This document shows, piece after piece, positions 22,013-35,200 of a DNA stretch of 64,000 bases. The notes under the pieces are model-generated. The model did no database searches. It was not told the DNA's origin and was given only the letters and a program-made list of their open reading frames with translations. The stretch is from Cryptomeria japonica (taxonomy: Eukaryota; Streptophyta; Pinopsida; Cupressales; Cupressaceae). A program made the translations under genes and the position numbers. Where the stretch lies: positions 223,995,415 through 224,059,414 of the forward strand of contig NC_081410.1 of the NCBI RefSeq assembly GCF_030272615.1, read 5' to 3'. Position 1 is the stretch's first letter, and each line of letters starts with the position of its first letter.

Positions 22013-23192
22013 TGGATATGATTTATATGATTAGAGTGACAATACAAACAATGGGTAGCAACCTCAAACCCAAAATCAAGTCCAGATTATTCCAGTGAAT
22101 CCAGTGCCTCAAGGAGAAGGAACTAGTACAAGTGCTAAATATAAAATACAAGGGTCTGAAATTTAAGAAAATCCTAAGACTCCCAAGTATGTAAGGCTGA
22201 ATTATTCTAAAAATTGGATCATAGGAGATAAAAATAAATGTGTTCAAACAAGAAGAAGAATTGCTAAAGATCAAGTTGAATATTTTTTTATTTCAAATAT
22301 TGAACCTAAGGATGTGAATGAAGTATGTAAAGATTAACATTGGGTAAAATAAATGGAAGAAGAATTGATGCGGATTGAAAAGTATAATACATGGGATCTT
22401 GTTCCTAGACCTAAGGGCAAAAATGTAATTGGAACCAAATGGGTCTTCCGAAACAAATTCAATGAGCAAGGTGAAGTTGTTAGAAACAAAGAAGGACTTA
22501 TTTGTAAAGGATGTTCAGAAGTGGAAGCAATTCATTTTGAAGAAACTTTTGCCCATTTGGAAAGAATTGAAGTTGTAAGATTACTTCTTGATTTTGTTGC
22601 ATACAAGGATTTCAAAGTCTACCAAATGGATGCGAATTCAACATTCTTGAATGGTGAATTGGAAGAAGAGGTGTACATTGAGCAACTGGATTGATTTCAA
22701 TTATTTGATCAAGGAGATATGGTTTATCAGTTGAAGAAAGCTTTGTAAGGAATGGAGAGAGCCCCAGGAGCATGGTATGCCAGATTAGATAAGTATATGC
22801 TAAAGCTAGGATTTAACAAATGTATTGTTGATAGTAATCTATACTTCATGATTGATCATGATAACATTCTGATTGTTGAAGTTTTTGTTGATGGTATTTA
22901 TCTTTAGATGGAATGATAGTTTGTGCAAAAATTTTGCTAATGAAATGAAGAATGAATTTGAAATGTCTATGATTGGAGAGATAAGATTCTTCTTGGGTTT
23001 GCAAATCACATAGTCAAAAAAAGGAATCTTTATATCTTAGTCCAAGTATATAAAAGAGCTATTGAAGAAGTTTGGTTTGGAAGATTCAAAGCCATTTGGT
23101 ACTCCTATGGTGACTAGATGTAAGTTGAATAAAGATGATGATTCCCCTAAGGTAAATAAGACTAGATATAAATCTATGATTGGTAGATTTCT
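22013..23192 (+). pseudogene. copia element C fragment (linker and reverse transcriptase)
   Basis: A second linker and reverse-transcriptase start appear directly after element A's: NWIIGDKNKCVQTRRRIA, then 22353-22694 (TWDLVPRPKGKNVIGTKWVFRNK ... [23 protein letters not shown]). Further on, the catalytic motif reads FVDG (22890-22895), the second Asp changed to Gly. FLGLQI and SMIGR follow and the fragment ends at element E's LTR (23193). Both ends are cut, and stops are frequent. Repeating the same domain start twice shows two separate elements, not one. Confidence 0.75.
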
Positions 23193-25811
23193 TGTTGAAC
23201 ACTAGATGTCACTGAGAGGAGGGGTGAACCAGTGGTTTCCAAATCTTTTCACTTTTCTCTCCTAAGTATATAAACTGGTTAACTGATCTAACATAAAGTA
23301 GACATATTAGTTAGATGGGAGGATAACACAAAAGCAATCACACATAAAAGGGACATCTCATAACACCGGATGTATGAGGAAAACCCAAGATGGAAAAAAC
23401 CTCGGTGAGAAATGTTGTTGGAGTCTACAATTCCAATCCAACCTCACAATGAAAACCTTAGTTACAACATTTAGGGCACCAATCCAAGGAGTACCACTCA
23501 TGCTTTAGGGCACTAACCCCTTCACCGAGCTCCAACTCAGTGATTACAAAATCATATTTTGAACAAAAGTAATATCCCTATTAAAAGAAATTTGTAACTC
23601 TTAAACCTCAGTTACAACATTTAGGGCACCAATCCAAGGAGTACCACTCATGCTTTAGGGCACTAACCCCTTCACCGAGCTCCAACTCAGTGATTACAAA
23701 ATCATATTTTGAACAAAAGTAATATCTCTATTAAAAGAACTTTGTAACTCTTATGCAAATATCTCCATCAGTTCTCCTCTATCCAATTCTCTATTGGTTC
23801 TCTGTTCACCTTCTCACCGTTGCAACCTTATCTCTTGCTGCAACTCACTCTCTGTTGCACCCTTACTGGTTTAGCCTCTTCTTCTCTATCAATTCTCCTT
23901 CCTCTCTGTCAGACTGCTGCTCATCACCACCAGTCTTCTTCACTCAGTCAGATATCCACTATCTGATTACTGTCGGTTCTCATCTTATTAGTTCTTCACT
24001 ACAATCTTTTGTGGATCTTCTCTATCGGTTTAATCACCACCAGTGTACTCCTATGTCAAACATAATGGTAGGCTACCAATTGTCTCAATCTCGCCAGTTG
24101 AACTATTCAAATTGGTTCTCTCTCTCACATAGTCAGTCTCTTCTCTGATTGATATTGAGCACTTGACTGATTGGCTCTCTTCACTAGCCTCACTCTCTCA
24201 TGCAGCAACAGTAGATATGGTCTTCGATCTGCATATTTATACTATGCCTTCCCAGAAAAATGACATTCAAACTTCTAGCACGCTAGGGTTCCTTCATCGA
24301 CCTTGAAGCAAATCAAATCCAATCAGATCTTCATCCAAAATTGGCCTCCTACAACTGATCACCTATCACCGCCAATCACATTGTGTCCAAGATACGTTTT
24401 CCCTATTTGGTAAACACGAGACTTTCTTCAGTTTGCACATGTCAAATACCTAAGAAGTGATCATGCAGCTAGCTTCACCTACCCTGATTAGCACCTGGAC
24501 ACTCGGCCTCGATCATGAAGTCATCAAGTCAGATCTTTGTCCTCTGATTAGTCTCAAGTCGCACCCTTCTGCTCTTGACCTATGAAAACATGCTATCAAC
24601 ATTAATATCGACCAGTCACCACCTACCTCATGGACAACTCTTCATCGACCATAACATACATGACATTTATCTTCTACGTGTCAACATTGTCAACATCCAC
24701 CTCTGTTAAGTCTTCTGTGTCGATCTAGACAAGATCACCGACCAACCACAAAACTGGGTTCATCTGTCGATTATACCCTAACCAGTCTATCTTCAACCTT
24801 GCACTTTGCTTCTCTTCTAGTGGAATGCCTAAATCAATCAGCACTCTTGCCAACCTTCCTCATGCACATCTTCAATAGATGGGAGCCTTCTACATCTACA
24901 CTTTGTTAGCTTACCGGTTTATATACATACTGACAACCACCTTGATGACACCATGCCATCAAGCTTCAACAAACTTTATCTTTAATCTAGTTTCTCTCTC
25001 TGTTGTTAACTACTCAACCTTGCCTTCTTTATCATTTGACTGGTTCTCCTATCAACTAGTTTGTGAAAGTGACAAACATATTCTTCCTTCTCTGTATTGA
25101 TAACTCATCATGTCTACCCGGCTAATCCAGTGCATATCTATGATCTCATGCACCTAAGGCAATTTAGTGTTTCACTAGTTGATCCAGTGTGAGCCTTCAA
25201 ACACCCGCCTTTAACTCTTTTGTCTTATATCGGAGGACTATGATGCAATTCATGCATAGTAGGAGATAATCTTCCACTTACCGGTGGGAGTGGATCCTTT
25301 TCATCTGCATCCGACATTGCACCAACATGCCTTAGTTGATATTTATCATATACATCTTCAATCAAACACATATGATATGATTAACCACACTCATTATCAG
25401 ACTTCTCTTAATTCGATGGGAGTCTTGTTGTTTCACATCCCAACATCATATCGGTGGCCTGCACATACTTCTTCTCCAGTGTTGATGTGATTTTGTAACA
25501 TTATGTCTCTTCATCACAATCAATATCCCAACATCTTTCTCTCTTGTCGGTTGGCAACAATACACTGCCAACATGTCACTTACTAGTATGTAGTCCTTAT
25601 GTCTTCAACACAAGTCAGCACTAACCTATGTACCAGTGACTCCAATGGCCATTATGCAAGATGACATTCTCTTCCTTATCAATGACCTGCTATGCTAGTT
25701 GACATCAATGGCACCATTTCTAGAATTCATCAATGACAACACTACTCATACATCTCCTATACTGATTGCCATCCTATACTGGTTGACATCAATGACAACA
25801 CAATGCCAACA
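23193..25811 (-). repeat. 3' LTR of element E
   Basis: On the minus strand it starts TGTTGGCATTGTGTTGTC at 25811 and ends ...GTGTTCAACA at 23193. At 2619 bp it is about twice the length of the other copia LTRs here. Plus-strand frames inside (for example 23753-24148, 25284-25490) have no homology I can see and are chance frames. Confidence 0.8.
23455..23754. repeat. 150-bp tandem duplication in element E 3' LTR
   Basis: Two nearly identical 150-bp copies ('gttacaacatttagggcacc' at 23461 and again at 23611). The 5' LTR of the same element lacks this duplication, so it arose after insertion or in one LTR only. Confidence 0.85.
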
Positions 25812-25830
25812 ATCTCCCCCTTTGGCATTG
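25812..25830 (-). other. polypurine tract of element E
   Basis: On the minus strand 'gccaaagggggagat' abuts the LTR start. Similar tracts appear again near 25871-25880 and 25933-25950 ('tgtcaaagggggagag'). Confidence 0.7.
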
Positions 25831-26049
25831 ATGTCAACACATGTAGTATCCGACATACTACATATTCTCTCTCCCCCTTTGTGTGATCCATGAATTCTCA
25901 CACATGTAGTATGTGGCATACTACAAAAGCTCTCTCCCCCTTTGACAACAATGGCAAAGGGCACTATCAAGATTTCTCTCCTCCTTGTGTCTATCGAGCA
26001 CTGACACTTTTCTAATCGCCTTTTTCTCAAATGAATGCTTCTCCTCCTT

Positions 26050-27236
26050 TGACCATCATACATTGCATCCTCTCAATTCACATCACTATTTGAAACAGAG
26101 GAATCACACACCAACTGTCGGTCAAACTGCAACATTCCCATCAAATACCAATTGTTCTTAAGAATCAAATGTAATTGTACTATGAGTGCTACCAATTGAT
26201 ACCAATTGTATCTCTTCCGATGCCAAATGCATGTTCTCATGTGTAGGTGACTTTCCCTCTTTGTAAGCAATACTCTTAGTGGTCCACTTGTGATTTCAGT
26301 TGGATAGACATTAAAATATCTCACAACCCCAGACACTTCCAATAACATAGTCATATCGATACAACCATAGACGTTTGCACACCCTCCGTGTCCAAAAAGT
26401 CTGATACAAGTCAGAAAAACATGGTTGTCAACTCCCCCTGAGTCATAAATCTCATGTCCTCATTGCCTATCATGTTCAAAACCGAAGCTCCAATCTGCCC
26501 CATATACTAGTTAATCTATGCATATGTGATCAACTGATGATCTTTCAGCTCAATTATATCCACCACAACATATGAAATGATCCTAGGTGTACACAATGCC
26601 ATAAATCAACCCAGTTAGCCCAAAAAGATGCATGTATACATGATCAACTGTCGGACCATCATATGTCATTCAGGTCTTTTCCAATACCACCTGAGACATA
26701 AACACCTCAATCCATGCTACCAGGGCTAATACAATGATCCTAGACCTCATTGTCTTACATAACCTGCACTACTGGTTAGTATTCATACTGGTACCATATT
26801 GCACATACCAGTTTCCTACACCAGTCCATCATCTCTACCGAAGTACCTTCTCTATCTCCTATCTTCTTGTGTCAATTTTCTTATGATCCCAATTGCAAAT
26901 TTTCCATCTATTGACATATGCAGTAGTGATCCATCTCTGATCTATAGGTGTGTAGCCAAGGCAACCACTACACATAATTACCATCTCATTTCCTTCCTTC
27001 ATACCGACACCAAATAATCCTCTTGTCTACCCATTTTCACTAAGGGGTGAATAATGTGATCAATGAGTAACTCCCCCTAAGGTCCTACATCTCCTTTAAG
27101 CCTTAGGAGATATCACTTGTGCATTGAATGCACAATGTTGGTTCATGGTCCTACTCTCGTCTTTCTTCCTCCATACCTGCATGGTCTCATTCTTCTTCCC
27201 AATTTTAATTTTGGAAGTAGGTCTTACCTTCTTTTG
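26050..27236 (-). other. element E internal region, no gene recognised
   Basis: Lies between gag and the polypurine tract, where pol would be in a complete element. Short frames (for example 26073-26354) show no pol motifs. Scattered 'ctccccct' runs occur. Confidence 0.5.
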
Positions 27237-29191
27237 CTAATTTGTCCTTACTCTACCAGATTCTACATCATGACTAGAAGCATTGTTGTAAAAGCAAACT
27301 ATGTTCATGCCAAAGGCATGATTGGAGGACCTTCTGTCAAACCGGTTTGACCATCTTCTTCTAGTCATGGTATTGTAACCGGCTACCAGAACCGATGGAC
27401 CTCTTGATCCTACAGGGACATTTCTCTTTTGGTTCCTGTTTCCATGCAGGTCTCTGAATTCTATATGTTGTATATCCATTTCCATGTTGAGCATAGTTGC
27501 TATACCGGTTGTCATGTGACTGAACTTTTTTGTTCCTGCATTCATGACTTCTATGCCCAAATTTATTGCAATTATAACATATATAATTTGCATTTCTTGA
27601 GGTAGCAAATGGACTCTTCCTATTATGCATAGGAGAAGATCTATGCATGTTTCTACAACTTGACATACTATGGCCATATGTATTACTTCTTTGGACAGAC
27701 AACATTCTTATTTCTAGACCTCTTTATGCATTCATCTTCCCTATGACCATAATATTTGCAAGAGAAGCAATAGCTGGTAAATGATGGCATATGACTTACA
27801 AATTTATTCTTCCATGCATGAGGAGATATTATCGGTTTAGTATTTCCATTTCTGCTTCTCTAGGGATGGATCTTGGATTGTCCATGCTCTGCAGCTCTTC
27901 CACCTGATCTCTTCTTTTCCCACACTTGCTTTGTCTTGTGGGCGGTAGCATTTCCTTGTCTTCTACCTATAGGAGGTCTTCTATGTTGTCTCCTATGTCC
28001 TTGCTTCCAATGAAGCTTCCTTCTCCCATCTTTCCTTTTCCTTTGGGATCTGCAATCTTCCTCCTTCTTGCAGCACTGGTCTTCATCCTTAGCATCATAT
28101 CCTCAGCGGTTGTGGTTAGATCAACCTTCTTCTGAGGAGAATTCTAGACAGTGAAGGTTTGTCCCTTGTTATCTCCATTTGAGGAGATAAATAGAATGTC
28201 ATTGTGGGGGACATTCTTGTTGGTGGAGCATTCACCAACACCACTTCCTAATCCTCTGGTATCCTTGGAATGCTTTTACTTCTTCAACATTTTGTCCAAG
28301 GCATCACTATTGCCACCAAACCGGATTCTCACCTTGAGCTCATCTTGACACTTCTCAAGGTCTTTTTCGAAGATTCTCCATATATCCTTCTAGCTTTTGA
28401 TAATCTTTGTCTTTAACCTCTAGTTCATATGGTAGATCATTACACCGACACTCCTTGGTGTCTTCTTGTTGAGACTTCAACTCTAAGATACATTTCTCAG
28501 ATTCTTCAAGGCATCTAATCAACCGATTTTGTTCCACAACAATAGCATTCTTGAATAACTTGTATTCATTCCTCACTCTGCTAAGTTCTTCAAGTGCACT
28601 TACAAGTTCTCCTTCAAGATCAACTTATGCTTCATCTTCTTCTTCACCTTCACTATCACTGCCAAAAACATCTTGCCAATAGGAATTATCTACATGATCA
28701 TTCTCAGATGTGTGCCTCTCATCCTCTGATTCTTGAGCCATGAAGAGGTGGGTTCCTTCTTCATCATTTCTATGGTTGCTAACAGATTTGCCTTCATCAT
28801 CTACAGACACATGAGTTGCATTTATAATCTTGTCTACGCAAACTGGTTCTGCAGTGGTAGGCTCATTTCCATAGAACTTCTTCAATCTGTCTCATAGACT
28901 TTTTGTCAATCTGCATCTGTCCACCTATGAGGAGACATCACCGGATAGCCCACTGAGTATAGCCTTCATTACTACATCATTATACTGGTGTCTTCTTTCT
29001 GCTTTTGAATTGGTGGGAGGATTGACTTTACTAGGGAAGCCATTAACAACCGACATCCACACATAAAACCCTAAAGAGGATATGTAGACTTCCATCCTAC
29101 AACTCCAAACAGAAAAATTTGAACCATCAAATACAAGAGTAGGGATTGATATTAAACAAACCATTGTGTTCAAATACCAGAATCTACCCAA
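27237..29191 (-). pseudogene. copia element E gag with two zinc knuckles
   Basis: 28925-29191 is the Gag N-terminal part (LVFDGSNFSVWSCRMEVYI ... DVVMKAILSGLS). It continues, with stops, through 28625-28885 (LFMAQESED, then an acidic EGEEEDEA stretch) and 28355-28576 (coiled, EESEKCILELKSQQED). Knuckles are CFSCKYYGHREDEC (27728-27769) and CYNCNKFGHRSHEC (27538-27579), both with intact metal ligands. The layout of a Gag core, acidic patch, coiled region and multiple knuckles matches element A. The middle of the Gag core appears to be missing. Confidence 0.7.
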
Positions 29192-29224
29192 GCTAGAGAA
29201 AGCTTATCAACCGGGAACCCAGGC

Positions 29225-29234
29225 TCTGATACCA
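29225..29234 (-). other. primer-binding site of element E
   Basis: Reverse complement reads TGGTATCAGAGC, a perfect match to the initiator-Met type, two bases from the LTR end at 29237. Confidence 0.85.
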
Positions 29235-29236
29235 AT

Positions 29237-32232
29237 TGTTGAACACTAGATGTCACTGAGAGGGGGGGTGAATCAGTGGTTTCCAAATCTTTTCCCTTTT
29301 CTCTCATATGTGTATAATTCGGTTAACCGATCCAACATAAAGCAAACATACTAGTTAGATGGGAGGATAGCACAAAAGCAATCACACATAAAAGAGACAT
29401 CTTATAACACCAGATGTATGAGGAAAACCCAAGATGGGAAAAACCTCGGTGAGAAATGTTGCCGGAGTCTACTGCTCCAATCCAGTCTCACAATGAATAC
29501 CTCGATTACAACATTTAGGGTACCAACCCAAGGAGTACCACTCATGCTTTAGGGAACCAACCCAAGGAGCACCAACCCTTGATTTTAGGTCACCAACCCC
29601 TACACCGAGCTCCAACTGAGTGATTACAAAATCATATTTTGAACAAAAGTAATATCCCTATTACAAAAGAACTTTAACTCCTATGCAAATCTCTCCATCG
29701 GTTCTCCTCTATCCAATTCTCTGTTGGTTCTCTGCTGACCTTCTCGCCACTGTAACCTTATCTCTTGCTGCAAATCACTCTCTGTTGCACCCTTGCTGAT
29801 GCAGCCTTTTCTTCTTCTATGTCAGTTCTTCTCTCTGTTGGTTCTCCTTCCTCTTTGTCACACTGCTGCTAGTCACCACCGGTCTTCTTCACTCAGTTAG
29901 ATATCCACTATCTAATTATTGTTGGTTCTCATCTTACCGGTTCTTTACTATAATCTTTTGTGGCTCTTCTCTGTTGATTCAGTCACCACTGGTGTACTCC
30001 TCTGTCAGACATAATCGCAAGCTACCAGTTGTCTCACTCTCACTGGTTGAACTCTTCAAACCGGTTCTCTCTCACACACACTTAGTCTCTTATCTAATTG
30101 ACGTTGAGCACTTGATCGATTGGCTCTCTTTGATGGTATGATGAAAGAATAAGTATTTGATAGAATACTAAGATGGGGGAGTGAATCAGTATACTGAAAA
30201 ACTGATACAAAGTTCCCAAACTCAAATTCAATCACACAAAGTAAACATATCTCAGTCAAGATCAATATTCATAAGAATACTTAACATCAACCGGTTTGAC
30301 TATTATGACAACTTAACAGTAAACAACTTTAATCTTGTAAACATCAACAATGCTTAATCATAACTCAACATATTCATCTCTAAATGCTTCTAGTTATCAT
30401 GCCTTATCAGAAGTTAATGAAATCAACAAATAAGATCATAACCACAAAACACATTCACCACTTGACACAAATGTTTGTACGTGGAAAACCCAAATAGGTA
30501 AAAACCATGGTGAGATGAGACTCACAAGGATAGCTATCTGAACTCTTCTAAAGTTCACCCTGTTAGGAGCCAAGACTATTAAAGCTTTACAATAAGTTCT
30601 GTTAATAACTAAATCCGGTTAGGAATCACCCGGTTAAGGGATTTACAAATATGCCTTGATGAAAAGCACAATACCCTATTAAGAGTAACCTCATTGGAGG
30701 ATTTAAGAATCCAAGCTAATGGACCACCTTGTAAGAGGATTTAATGAGAAACCAAGCTTATTAGAGCTTACCCAGTTAAGGGATTTCACTTTTGTTGTAA
30801 TTGTTAGAAAACAACAGGTTTTCTTGATCTGTCTGAGTAGCACTACATTTGCTTGATCAGATCCTTTTAAGCTTCAATCTGCCTTCACTCAAAGTGCAGT
30901 TCCATTCACTGGTTAGGCAACTACGCACTCAACAGGTTTCTACCAATCTTGCAAACAACCTTTACAAACAACTTCATCGACCTTAAATACAAATCAATTA
31001 GGTCGGTAAAACAACAAAAACTTAATTCTCATCATCGAGATTAGAAACAAGTCAGTACAATCTTGACCGTTAGAAATCATGACAATATCTTCACATTCTT
31101 CAAGAAAATTCCAACCGCTCTGTGATCACCGCTTCGTCAGACTTTGCAACTAATCATGCATTGTTCATTAGATGCAATCCACTTTTCTCCTTCCCTAGAC
31201 AATAAACAAACGCACCAAAACAATTTAAACTTATCCTCATACAATGATCACACGTGTCTCCATCATTACCGCTCATCAGATAATAAACCAACAAACTTGA
31301 TCGGTTAGGGTTTAATAGCTGATAGGGTTTACCGGTTACATTGCATAGAAAGGTTTAACCCTTTACACTAGTTCACCGGTTCAACTCACAAACTTTACAT
31401 ACCGGTTTACAACATCTTCCACAAATCTCTTCTTACCGGTTACTAGCCAATATCAAAAATAACAATAACATGAATAACATGAATACCATTACCAATTCAA
31501 TTGACATCAATGACAACATATCATTAATGCAATCTCTATGCAAAAATGCCAACAAACTCAAAATGCCAACACTCTTCACTAGCCTCACACTCTCATGCAG
31601 CAGTAGCAGATTTGGTCTTCGATCTACATATTTATACTATGCCTTCCCGCCAAAATGGCATTCAAACTTCTAGTGCACTAGGGTTCCTTCATTGATCTTG
31701 AGGTAGATCAAATCCAATTAGATCTTCGTCCAGAGATCGACCACATGCAACTGATCACCTATCACCGCCAATCGCGCTGCATCCAGAACATGTTTGCCCT
31801 ATTTGGCAATCATGACACCTTCTTTGGTCTACACATGTCAAACACCTAAGCGATTACACAGATAGCTTCACCTACCCTAATCAACACCTGGGCACTCGAC
31901 CTTGATCATGAAGTCCTCAAGTGAAATCTTTGTCCTCTGATAAGTCTTGAGCCACACCCTTCTGCTCTCGACCTATGAAGACACACTATCGACATTAATG
32001 TTGACCAGTCACCACCTACCTCACGGACAACTCTTCACTGACCACAACATGCATGAAATTTGTCTCCTACGTGTCAACATTGTTGAAATCCACCTCTGCT
32101 AAGTCTTTTGTGTCAGTCCAAACAAGATCACCGACCAACCACACAGCTGGGTTCATCTACCGGTTCACAAACCTTGTCAATTATACCCTAACTGGTATGT
32201 CTTCAACCTTGCTTTTTTCTTCTCTTCTGGTG
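29237..32232 (-). repeat. 5' LTR of element E, interrupted and truncated
   Basis: 29237-30130 and 31572-32232 align with the 3' LTR at 23193-25811 (same order of 'cactagcctcac', 'catgcagcagtagcag', 'cttcaaccttgc' blocks). A solo LTR fills the gap. The outer end is lost at 32232, where unrelated sequence beginning TGTTACCCTCC starts. Confidence 0.75.
30131..31571 (-). repeat. solo LTR of the element B family inside element E's LTR
   Basis: Ends match element B LTRs (TGATGGTATGATGAAAG at the left, GCCAACA at the right on the plus strand). It is flanked by a perfect duplication CTCTT (30126-30130, 31572-31576). Removing it restores the order seen in the 3' LTR of element E. The outer end carries a doubled terminus: 'gccaaca' occurs 16 bp inside the true end as well. 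Conserved block TTGACATCAATGACAA at 31501-31516. Confidence 0.9.
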
Positions 32233-35200
32233 TGTTACCCTCCTCATTTTTGTGAGCATTTTGTTCTCACGTTATCAAAATAATGAGTGTTTATTTAGTT
32301 TGGGCTTGTGTAAGTCTCAGGTTTTGTCTTGTTGAAGTTTTTCTTGAACTCAAACCTGTCAGTTGAACCTCTTTTAAGTTCAAGGTTCAAGTTCAAGCAG
32401 AGTATGTAGTATCACGGCTTAGCTTTTAAAGAGTTAAATGTCTTTGTAATAATTATCTTTGAACTTGAACTAACCTTTTCAAAGTTCAAAGTTTCGAAAG
32501 TCGTGTCTTGTGTAAGTCTCGGTTGGTGTCTTTGTCTTAATTTGTCCTTTTCTGTTCTTTTGAACTTAAACTTTTGAACCACTTTTCAGGGAGCTCAAAG
32601 TTCAAAGTTCAAGGTTTGATGGATTGATGGCTTTGGGGATGAAGAAGTGTCGCATCAGCAGCAATCATATAAAGAATATTCCAGATTTAAAAGGTGAACC
32701 TCGAGGGAATGAGTTGCGATGAGGAGTTGTACTTGAGAATAATCATTTAAAAGAAAGGCATGGAGGGAAAAGACTTGTAATTAATGAATTATCAAAATTA
32801 AGTCTTTTCAGAGTAATTTGGCACAGATAAGTATGCAGTTACAAATCATAGCAAATCGTGTGACTGATTTTTAAGCCTTCCCTCAAGATTTGTTTTGTTC
32901 TTAAAAATAATTACTTGCCTTCTTCATTTGCCCAGTTTGGTAAGTAAAGGATTTGCGCAGGCGAAATTTATGTTCATGACCCTTTGAATTCAAAGCTCTA
33001 CATGAAAAGTGAGTTAAAAATCTTCCTCCCACTCCTGTGCTTTCATATTTGAAAGCTTTATTTGGTAATTCTATTGGTTCAATTCGTCTCCCCTGCTGTG
33101 TTTTTTTTTTTCTGTTTGTAAATCCAAAATGAGACCAAAATTGCCCAAGATGGACCAAAGGTCATGGTTAGTGTTATTCCCTACATATCTAGTCCCGTCA
33201 TTTTCATTTTTATGAAAATATGGGTCCCCTCTTTTGTCTTTTTCTACTAGTTTTTCCTTTTCTTTTTGGCTTTTGTTTTGTTCACCTCGAAACTCAGGTT
33301 CCCAAGTTCCCGAGGTGGGTTGTTTTCTTGTTTCTGTTTCCTTATTTGAGAATCCGGGTCCCCGGGTTCACGAGTTCATTTTTGTCTCGTTTGTTTGTTT
33401 ATGTAGCCCCGAAAGTTTGGGTTTCCGAAGTTCTAGGTCATGTTTCTCTTTTCTTGTTCGGAAGTTCGGGTTCCCAAACTCCCGAGTTCGCTTTGTATCG
33501 TTTCAGAGCATCACTTCAGAACTTTGAGTTCCCGGAGTCCCAAAGTGTTTGTTCATCTTTTGGTTTTCATCTCGGAAATTCGGATTCCCGAACTCTCAGG
33601 TTGTTTTTCTATTTGTTTTTTTGGAAACTCGGGTCCTCGAGGTTCTGAGCTTGTCGCTTGTGTGTCTTCATTTTCATGTGTTCGTCTTCTTGTTTGTCAT
33701 CATCATCATTGTCATTGTCCGGTTGTCTCCGTCTTTTGTAGGTGTAGGTTAGCGTATGCAAAAAAGAGGTCCGCAAAATCCCTAAAAATTGTAAAATCAA
33801 AAAAATCAAAAACCTTTGAAAAATAACAAAAAAAATCATTAAAAATCAAATAATTAAAAAATAAATAAAAATTAAAAGTTTGTTAAAATTAAGATTAAAT
33901 ATTAAATTAATTAATATTTACATTAATATTTTAATAATGTTTTAAATTTGAATTAATTTAAATTTAAACATTTGGAATATTAATGTAAGTTATGATATAA
34001 ATTTTAATATTTAAAGTTAAATTTAATAAATTGTTAATAACTTTGTAATAAGGTTAGAATTAATTTAAATTTCAGAGTTTTACAAAAGTTTGATAAAAAT
34101 TTAAAGTAAAATTTTGGAATTAAAATCAATTCTAAAAGCTTAGAAGTTTAATAAAAATTATAACTTCGCAGTCTTGTGTTCCCGAAATGAAAAGTGAGCT
34201 TCATAATCTCTAAATCCGAAGTCCAAATGCAATTGCCCTAATCCAAATCCCGAAGCAAAATGAAGGCAAAGAAATAAAATAATAAAAGGATAACCCAGAA
34301 TTTCGGAGTCCTGAGGTATGGAGGAGCCAATATTCCAAAACTTAAAACCCTAGAAGCCCGAAACCCCGAGCTCCAAGGGATTGCGATACAAATTTTTTGA
34401 GTGGGATGAAGGCAAAACAAAAAAGACTCCAGAATTTCAGACCCTCGAGATCTGAAGGACCCAAAATCTATCAAAGCTCGAGACACCGGATGTCCAAAAC
34501 CCTGGACTCTCTGAGACAATAAAAAATCTAAATTATGAGTAGTAAAGAGAAGAAAGCCTCAGGATTTCGGGCCCCGAGACACAGAAATTAAAAACTTTGA
34601 GGGAATGGAGGCCCGTAGTCCCGGAACCCTGGAGTGCAGAAGAAATAAAACTTTTCATAACTCGACACTATAAATTTTGAAAGTCGATCACGTTAATGTG
34701 ATAATGAAAGGTTAATTGAGCTTGGTGCATTGTTTAATGAAGTGTTGATGCACATCCACTAGTTTAGATCAACTCTCCAAACACACAATTTGCAACAAAG
34801 GAAAGGATGTACTCCGGAACTCCGGACCTCCAGAGTCCCAAGGAGCTATAATTTTTGTGAGCTTCGAACCCGTGGTCCTGAAACCCCGCAACACTTCGAG
34901 AATAAAATCTATATGAATTCAAAACTCTGCAATCTTGAAACCCTGGAGTCACTCACTCCCTGACGTGCAAAGTGATGATACATAGTAAAACGTCTGCCAT
35001 TGAAGAAAAGACATTCCTACTTGGATGAAAATCATAAAAGAATGGATTCCAATTGCAGATGTAGGGAACACACATTGCATTTAGAGTTGACATGAATTCT
35101 CATCAATGATACCAAATAATATGTGATATTTGTCCTAAAACGTCCTCAACGAGTTTTGAATTTCATCCAGTGAACAACAATAAAAGAAATCTATAAAGAG

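Larger units (their letters stand above)
23193..32232 (-). mobile_element. gag-only copia element E with very long LTRs
   Basis: Minus-strand element with 3' LTR 23193-25811 (2619 bp), internal region 25812-29236 and a 5' LTR from 29237, split by a solo LTR (30131-31571) and cut at 32232. Primer site and polypurine tract are both present. The internal 3.4 kb encodes gag remnants only; I see no protease, integrase or reverse-transcriptase motif on either strand. It looks like a non-autonomous gag-bearing element that would have relied on Pol from relatives. Confidence 0.75.

Noticed and set aside
23753-25490. Several plus-strand ORFs in element E's 3' LTR
   Set aside because: Pyrimidine-rich LTR sequence read as Ser/Leu/His-rich peptides; not kept in the 5' LTR.
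33220-33826. Overlapping plus-strand frames of up to 142 residues
   Set aside because: Phe/Ser/Val-rich translation of the degenerate palindromic repeats, open in several frames at once; no domain and no start context.
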